Shown here: positions 60,047 through 64,000 of the stretch, in pieces
Layout of the letters: each line of letters starts with the position of its first letter
Position numbering within the stretch: position 1 is the stretch's first letter
Source of the DNA: an uncultured Chloroflexota bacterium
Lineage (GTDB): Bacteria; Chloroflexota; Limnocylindria; Limnocylindrales; CSP1-4
NCBI GenBank assembly: GCA_903822495.1
Contig: CAIJPD010000054.1
Location: forward strand, 1-64,000
Direction: 5' to 3'
DNA: 64,000 nucleotides
The notes under the pieces: generated by a model
Told to the model about the DNA's origin: nothing
Seen by the model: the letters and a program-made list of their open reading frames with translations, nothing else
Database searches by the model: none
Translations under genes and position numbers: made by a program

Positions 60047-60772
60047 GTGGCCGGGTTGCCCTTGTCGCCCCTGCCCCGGCTCGTCGTCGCCACCCGCTCG
60101 GCGCACAAGCTCCGGGAGCTGCGCCAGCTGCTGCGGCTGGACGGCGTGGAGCTGGTCTCGCTCGACGACCTCGGGATCCCCGGCGAGCCGGTGGAGGACG
60201 GCGCCACGTTCGAGACCAACGCGGCCATCAAGGCCCGGTTCGCGGTCCGGGCCAGCGGCCTGCCGTCCCTGGCGGACGACTCGGGCCTGGAGGTGGATGC
60301 CCTCGGCGGGGGTCCCGGGGTCCGGACCCGCCGGTACGCCGGCCAGGCGGCCACGGACCTCGACAACAACGCCAAGCTCCTGCGCGAGCTGGCCGGCCTG
60401 CCGCCGGAGCGACGTGGCGCCCGCTACGTGTGCGTGCTGGCGCTGGCCCTCCCCGGCGAGGCGGGGCCGCGCGGCGGTCAGCGGCTGATCCTGCGGCGGG
60501 GCACGTGCCGGGGCCGGATCGCCGGCGCGGAGCAGGGGAGCGGCGGCTTTGGCTACGACCCGCTCTTTGAGCCGGCATCGGAGCCGCCGGGCGGCCGGAC
60601 GCTGGGCCTCTGGTCCGCGGACGAGAAGAACGCGATCTCGCATCGGGCCGGCGCGGCGCGGCGGATGACGCCGGTGCTGGCCTCGCTGGGCCTGGGGACG
60701 CCCCGCGCCTGGCGAGCTGGGGGCGGCGGGAGCCCATCGCCCGCACCACCCCTGGCGCGGGCGAACCGGTAG
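60047..60772 (+). CDS. rdgB: XTP/dITP diphosphatase (RdgB/HAM1)
   Basis: A 241-residue enzyme that removes ITP, XTP and dITP. Landmarks: LVVATRSAHKLRELRQLL (the usual T-x-N-x-x-K start has Ser in place of Asn), GATFETNAAIKARFA, LADDSGLEVDALGG with the catalytic Asp, GFGYDPLF and NAISHRA. About 40 residues after the last conserved motif are low-complexity. Its last 220 bp overlap, on the opposite strand, the gene at 60553-61197. GTG 60047 follows the rph stop directly; TTG at 60056 or 60062 is possible. Confidence 0.93.
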   Translation: MAGLPLSPLPRLVVATRSAHKLRELRQLLRLDGVELVSLDDLGIPGEPVEDGATFETNAAIKARFAVRASGLPSLADDSGLEVDALGGGPGVRTRRYAGQAATDLDNNAKLLRELAGLPPERRGARYVCVLALALPGEAGPRGGQRLILRRGTCRGRIAGAEQGSGGFGYDPLFEPASEPPGGRTLGLWSADEKNAISHRAGAARRMTPVLASLGLGTPRAWRAGGGGSPSPAPPLARANR

Positions 60773-61197
60773 GAGCGATCGCTCGCCAGGACCGCGACCT
60801 CCTGCTCATCGATCAGGTAGGCCGCCAGCTGGTCCCATTCGGCGGCCAGGCGCGCGGCCTCGACCTCGTCCAGCCCGCCGACGGCGAAGCCCGGCTCGGC
60901 CCAGGATCCGTCCCGCGCGCTGCCGAGAGCGGGTCGCCACGCCCAGCCGCGTGCCTCGATCGAGCGTCTCAGCGCCCGGTTTGCCGTCCGGTTGGCCGCC
61001 CGCCCCGCTGCGCGGCCCCGTGGGTTCCACGCGGTCACCAGCGTGAGCGGCGTCACGAGCGGCGCGATGGCAGCGGCCCAACCCGAGCCGGCCGGCGCAT
61101 CCAGGTCCAGCGTGCGGCCGCCGACGCGCACGGTGAGACGGGTGGCGAGCCAGATGGCCACCAGATCGCCGGGTGCTTTCACGTCAATCTCAGCCAC
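60553..61197 (-). CDS. DUF3293 family protein
   Basis: The first 150 residues fit DUF3293, of unknown function: LTLVTAWNPRGRAAGRAANRTANRALRRSI (read in parts), SWAEPGFAVGGLDEVEAARLAAEWDQLAAYL and DEQEVAVLASD. The remaining 65 residues are translated antisense to the conserved end of rdgB and look like readthrough tail (Arg/Pro-rich). No stop occurs in between, so the two convergent genes overlap by 220 bp. GTG 61197 is the nominal start; GTG 61182 fits a TACGCT -10 (61199-61204) better. Confidence 0.7.
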   Translation of the reverse strand: MAEIDVKAPGDLVAIWLATRLTVRVGGRTLDLDAPAGSGWAAAIAPLVTPLTLVTAWNPRGRAAGRAANRTANRALRRSIEARGWAWRPALGSARDGSWAEPGFAVGGLDEVEAARLAAEWDQLAAYLIDEQEVAVLASDRSYRFARARGGAGDGLPPPPARQARGVPRPSEASTGVIRRAAPARCEIAFFSSADQRPSVRPPGGSDAGSKSGS

Positions 61198-61251
61198 GAG
61201 CGTACGATCGCATCAGCGGTGCGTTGCCGCCAACGAGAGGTGTCTTCCGTG

Positions 61252-61524
61252 ATGCGCTATCACGTCATGGGCATGGCGGGCGGCCTTGGCTGGCTCATCG
61301 GCCTGCTCTTCCTGGTCGGCCTGGTGCTCGTCATCATCTGGGCCGTGAACAACATCGGCGCCGGCAGGCGCGCCGGCGGTGGCGGCACGAACGTCGCTCC
61401 GGCGGCGCCCCGTGATCCGGCCCGGCCCACGCCCAACGAGATCCTGCGCGAGCGGTTCGCGAAGGGCGAGATCACGGCCGACGACTACCAGCGGGCGCAG
61501 CAGCTCCTGGGCCCCGACAGGTAG
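61252..61524 (+). CDS. SHOCT-domain small membrane protein
   Basis: A 90-residue protein: one membrane helix (GGLGWLIGLLFLVGLVLVIIWAV), a Gly-rich linker, then a SHOCT motif (PTPNEILRERFAKGEITADDYQRAQQLL). SHOCT motifs occur at the ends of many membrane and signalling proteins and may mediate oligomerisation. ATG 61252 has CGAGAGG about 11 nt upstream. It is divergent from the DUF3293 gene and is followed by a strong hairpin. Confidence 0.88.
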   Translation: MRYHVMGMAGGLGWLIGLLFLVGLVLVIIWAVNNIGAGRRAGGGGTNVAPAAPRDPARPTPNEILRERFAKGEITADDYQRAQQLLGPDR

Positions 61525-61556
61525 CCCGGCGGCGCGAGCCGCTCTCGGCCGTACCT

Positions 61557-61584
61557 CGGCGCCGGATCACCTCCGGCGCCGTTT
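61557..61584 (+). terminator. Intrinsic terminator after the SHOCT gene
   Basis: CGGCGCCGGA and TCCGGCGCCG form a perfect 10-bp stem with loop TCACC, followed by TTT. It is the best Rho-independent terminator candidate in the window. Confidence 0.8.
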
Positions 61585-61692
61585 CGCGTCCCGGGCCCGC
61601 CGCCTGCGTCGATCGCCCCCACCGACGTCATCCCGCTGCTGTACCGTCCGGCCGGTGACCCAGCGTCCCGCGCCTCGAACCGTGCATCCCGG

Positions 61693-63027
61693 GTGAGCCT
61701 CGCGGCTCGACTCCGAGCCCGCGCGGGCGAGCCGTGGCTCGTCCTCCTGATGGGCGCGTTCGTGGTCATCCACGGCACAACCGGTGTGCTGGCGCCGATG
61801 GCGTCCTACCGCGCACTCGATCTCGGCGTCGGCGCCTCGGGCCTGGGGCTCCTGGCGACCGCCTTCTCGGTCTTCCCGCTGGTCGTCGCGCTCCGGATCG
61901 GCCGGATCGTGGACCGCCGCGGAGGCGTGGCCTTCATGGCCGGGGGCCTGCTGCTGATGGCGGTCGCCGGCGTGGGGATCGCCGCCGCGCCGTCGCCCAC
62001 CTGGGTCTACGTCGCGTTTGCCGTCCTGGGCCTGGGCCACATGACCGCGGTCATCGCCGCGCAGGGGATCGTCGCGAAGGCGAGCGATGACCACACCTAC
62101 GATCAGCGCTTCAGCACGCTCTCGTTCGCGGCGTCGCTCGGCCAGCTGGTGGGCCCCGTCCTCGGCGGCATCGTGGCCGGACAGGGCTCGCCCGAGGAGA
62201 CCACGCGTGCCCTGCTGGTGGGCGCGGGGCTCGCGACGCTGGGCCTGCCACTCGTGCTCTGGATGCGTCCGCGACTCGCCGCCCGGACGGGCGGGGGCCC
62301 GATGCAGGCGCCGGCCGCCGCGCCGGCCGACTCAGCCGCGCCGGCGGACTCAGCCGCTCCGGCGGGTGGCCGCGCGCGCGGGCCCAGCCAGCCCAGCCAG
62401 CCCAGCCGGCCCGGTCAGCCCGGCCCCAGCCTCCTGTCCATCGCCCAGACCCCGGGGATGCTCAGGGCCATCCTCGTCTCGACCATGGTCCTGTCTGCCA
62501 CCGACATCATCGTCGTCTACCTGCCCGCACTGGGCGACGAGCGCGGCTGGCCCGCGGCGCTGGTCGGTGGCCTGCTGGCGGTCCGGGCCGCGTCGTCCAT
62601 GGGGATGCGCCTCGTCCTGGGCCGCCTCGTCGCGCGGTTCGGGCGGCGCCTGCTCCTGGGCGGCGCCTTGCTCGTCAGCGCCGGCGCCTTGGTGGCCCTG
62701 CCGGCCGCCGGCCCCGTCCCGCTGATGGTGGCGCTGATGGTGGTCGCCGGCGCCGGGCTGGGCATGGGCCAGCCGCTGACCATGTCCTGGGTGGCATCGA
62801 TCGCCACCCCCCGGCGCGCGGGCCACCGCCCTGTCGGTCCGGCTGATGGGCAATCGCCTGGGCCAGCTGGCGATCCCGGCCGCCACCGGCACGCTCGCCG
62901 CGATCACGGGCGCCGGCGGCGTGCTGACGGCCACGGGGCTGCTCCTCGCGATCGGGCTGACGGGGCTCCTCGGCGGTCCGGCGGGGATCCCCGGGCGGTC
63001 GCGACCGCCCCGCGCGTGACCGCCTGA
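61693..63027 (+). CDS. MFS transporter with C-terminal frameshift (copy 1 of a tandem pair)
   Basis: A 444-codon frame that reads as a 12-helix MFS transporter up to WVASIATPRRA. After about 62820 the frame turns into Arg/Pro-rich nonsense to 63027. In the next frame the expected ending appears at once (ATALSVRLMGNRLGQLAIPA ... TGLLLAIGLTGLLGG) and stops at 63019, so one base (probably a C in CGCGCGCGG) is missing. Signature RIGRIVDRRGG follows helix 2. The central loop carries AAPADS hexapeptide repeats (about 62322-62368) and SQPSQPSRP. Substrate unknown. GTG 61693 is the likely start. Confidence 0.8.
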   Translation: MSLAARLRARAGEPWLVLLMGAFVVIHGTTGVLAPMASYRALDLGVGASGLGLLATAFSVFPLVVALRIGRIVDRRGGVAFMAGGLLLMAVAGVGIAAAPSPTWVYVAFAVLGLGHMTAVIAAQGIVAKASDDHTYDQRFSTLSFAASLGQLVGPVLGGIVAGQGSPEETTRALLVGAGLATLGLPLVLWMRPRLAARTGGGPMQAPAAAPADSAAPADSAAPAGGRARGPSQPSQPSRPGQPGPSLLSIAQTPGMLRAILVSTMVLSATDIIVVYLPALGDERGWPAALVGGLLAVRAASSMGMRLVLGRLVARFGRRLLLGGALLVSAGALVALPAAGPVPLMVALMVVAGAGLGMGQPLTMSWVASIATPRRAGHRPVGPADGQSPGPAGDPGRHRHARRDHGRRRRADGHGAAPRDRADGAPRRSGGDPRAVATAPRVTA

Positions 63028-63165
63028 CGTGCCAGACTGCCGGGGGCCGAAGGCAGGGAGGGCCCGGGCACTGGTGCCGCCCCGGCACAGCCCGTGCGCA
63101 GGTGCGCGCGCCAGCCTGTCGGCGCGTGGAGGTCAGGTCCCCTGAAGGCACGGCTCACGGGTCTC

Positions 63166-64000
63166 GTGCGAGACCACTGGCTCTTCTGGCTGCTCACCGC
63201 CTTCGTCGTCAACCAGGCCGGCATGAACCTGGTCCGGCCGATGGTCTCCTACCGCGCGCTGTCGCTGGGCGTGGACACCGCGGGCCTCGGCGTCCTGTCC
63301 GCGGTCTTCTCGATCGCCCCCCTCGTGGTCGCACTCCGGCTGGGCCGCCTCGTCGACCTCCGGGGTGAGCTCCCGTTCATCTACGGCGGGACGGTCCTGA
63401 TGGGCGTCGTTGCCCTGGGGCTCTCGGCGGCAAACGCGCCGATCTGGGTCTACCTCCTGTTCATGCTCTTCGGCCTCGGGCACCTGTCGGTCACGGTCGC
63501 CGTCCAGGGCATGGTCGCGCGAGGCAGCGATGAGCGAACCTACGACCAGCGCTTCTCCGCGTTCTCGCTCGCGGCGTCGGTCGGCCAGCTGATCGGACCC
63601 GCGATCGCCGGCATCGTCGCCGGCGAGGGCTCCAGCGGCGAGACCTCGCTTGCGCTCGTCATCGGCGGCGTGCTGGGCCTGGTGACCGTCCCGGTCCTGC
63701 TGCTCATCCGCTCGCCCGCGACGGCCCGCTCATCGAAGCCGGCCGGCAGCTCGAAGCCGTCGCTCGTGTCCATCCTGCGGACGCCCGGCGTCGTCCGGGC
63801 CATCCTCGTGAGCACCACCGTCCTCTCGGCGATCGACATCATGGTCATCTACATGCCGGCACTCGGCCAGGATCGGGCCTGGCCGGCCAGCCTGGTGGGC
63901 CTGCTGCTCGCGATCCGGGCCGGGTCGTCCATGGCGATGCGCGTGGTCCTGGGCCGGCTGGCGGCTCGCTTCGGCCGCCCCATCCTTCTCAGCCTGAGCA
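63166..64000 (+). CDS. MFS transporter, 3' end outside the window (copy 2)
   Basis: An open frame runs without a stop to the window end and aligns with copy 1: VSYRALSLGVDTAGLGVLSAVFS, LRLGRLVDLRGELPF, GSDERTYDQRFSAFSLAASVGQLIG (read in parts) and RAILVSTTVLSAIDIMVIYMPALG. The pair arose by tandem duplication. Its central loop is short (SSKPAGSSKPS) where copy 1 has an expanded repeat. The start is unclear: GTG 63166 is used here, but homology reaches upstream to about 63142 (LKARLTGL), where only a CTG is available. Confidence 0.85.
   Translation, partial: MRDHWLFWLLTAFVVNQAGMNLVRPMVSYRALSLGVDTAGLGVLSAVFSIAPLVVALRLGRLVDLRGELPFIYGGTVLMGVVALGLSAANAPIWVYLLFMLFGLGHLSVTVAVQGMVARGSDERTYDQRFSAFSLAASVGQLIGPAIAGIVAGEGSSGETSLALVIGGVLGLVTVPVLLLIRSPATARSSKPAGSSKPSLVSILRTPGVVRAILVSTTVLSAIDIMVIYMPALGQDRAWPASLVGLLLAIRAGSSMAMRVVLGRLAARFGRPILLSLS

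Noticed and set aside
61567-61692. Small gene between the SHOCT gene and MFS copy 1
   Set aside because: The 168-bp gap holds a terminator and only low-complexity frames without a start signal.

Overview
The window is very GC-rich (roughly 70% by eye), densely coded and mostly on the + strand. No rRNA, tRNA, CRISPR array, insertion sequence or prophage was seen. The gene content fits a high-GC monoderm-type soil or freshwater bacterium: PdxS/PdxT, a CBS-free GuaB3-type IMP dehydrogenase, a deazaflavin (F420)-type oxidoreductase, group II truncated haemoglobin, UPF0182, a DarA-like PII protein, MreB/MreC and a YabN-like MazG followed by RNase PH and RdgB. My best guess is Chloroflexota (Limnocylindria/Ellin6529-like). 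A deep-branching actinobacterium is the alternative; no taxonomic marker settles it.

Layout. 1-15.9 kb holds metabolic and housekeeping genes: VOC, MOSC, GbsR-like regulator, pdxST, GNAT, an R3H/SpoIIIAA-like ATPase, tmk, GAF-GGDEF, darA-like, NUDIX, guaB3, Ddn-like, glbO, guaA and two small unknowns. 15.9-22.9 kb holds a membrane block (UPF0182, a polytopic protein, a membrane zinc-ribbon protein, a CPBP protease) and radC. 23.1-29.0 kb (-) is a five-gene oppABCDF-type ABC transporter whose binding protein has a C-terminal membrane anchor. 29.4-35.3 kb (-) is a signalling operon: a 1527-residue hybrid kinase with HPt, a CheY-like receiver broken by a frameshift, and a receiver-GGDEF protein. 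36.2-41.7 kb is mreBC followed by all four dTDP-L-rhamnose genes. 41.8-56.2 kb is a surface-glycan region: a secreted caspase-fold-like protein with three beta-rich repeats, a dolichol-phosphate-mannose-synthase-like enzyme, four GT4-like glycosyltransferases, a membrane-anchored repeat protein, and a five-gene set matching the Wbp route to UDP-ManNAc3NAcA (WbpD, E, B, A, I order). 56.4-61.5 kb is a membrane-anchored parvulin-type foldase, mazG, rph, rdgB, an antisense-overlapping DUF3293 gene and a SHOCT protein. 61.7-64 kb is a tandem pair of MFS transporters, the first frameshifted and the second cut by the window end.

Two features run through the window. First, eleven genes have a TANNNT -10 element ending only 6-9 nt before the start codon and usually no Shine-Dalgarno, so leaderless mRNAs look common. 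Second, genes are packed with ATGA/GTGA overlaps, and the few real gaps carry perfect GC-rich hairpins or palindromes.
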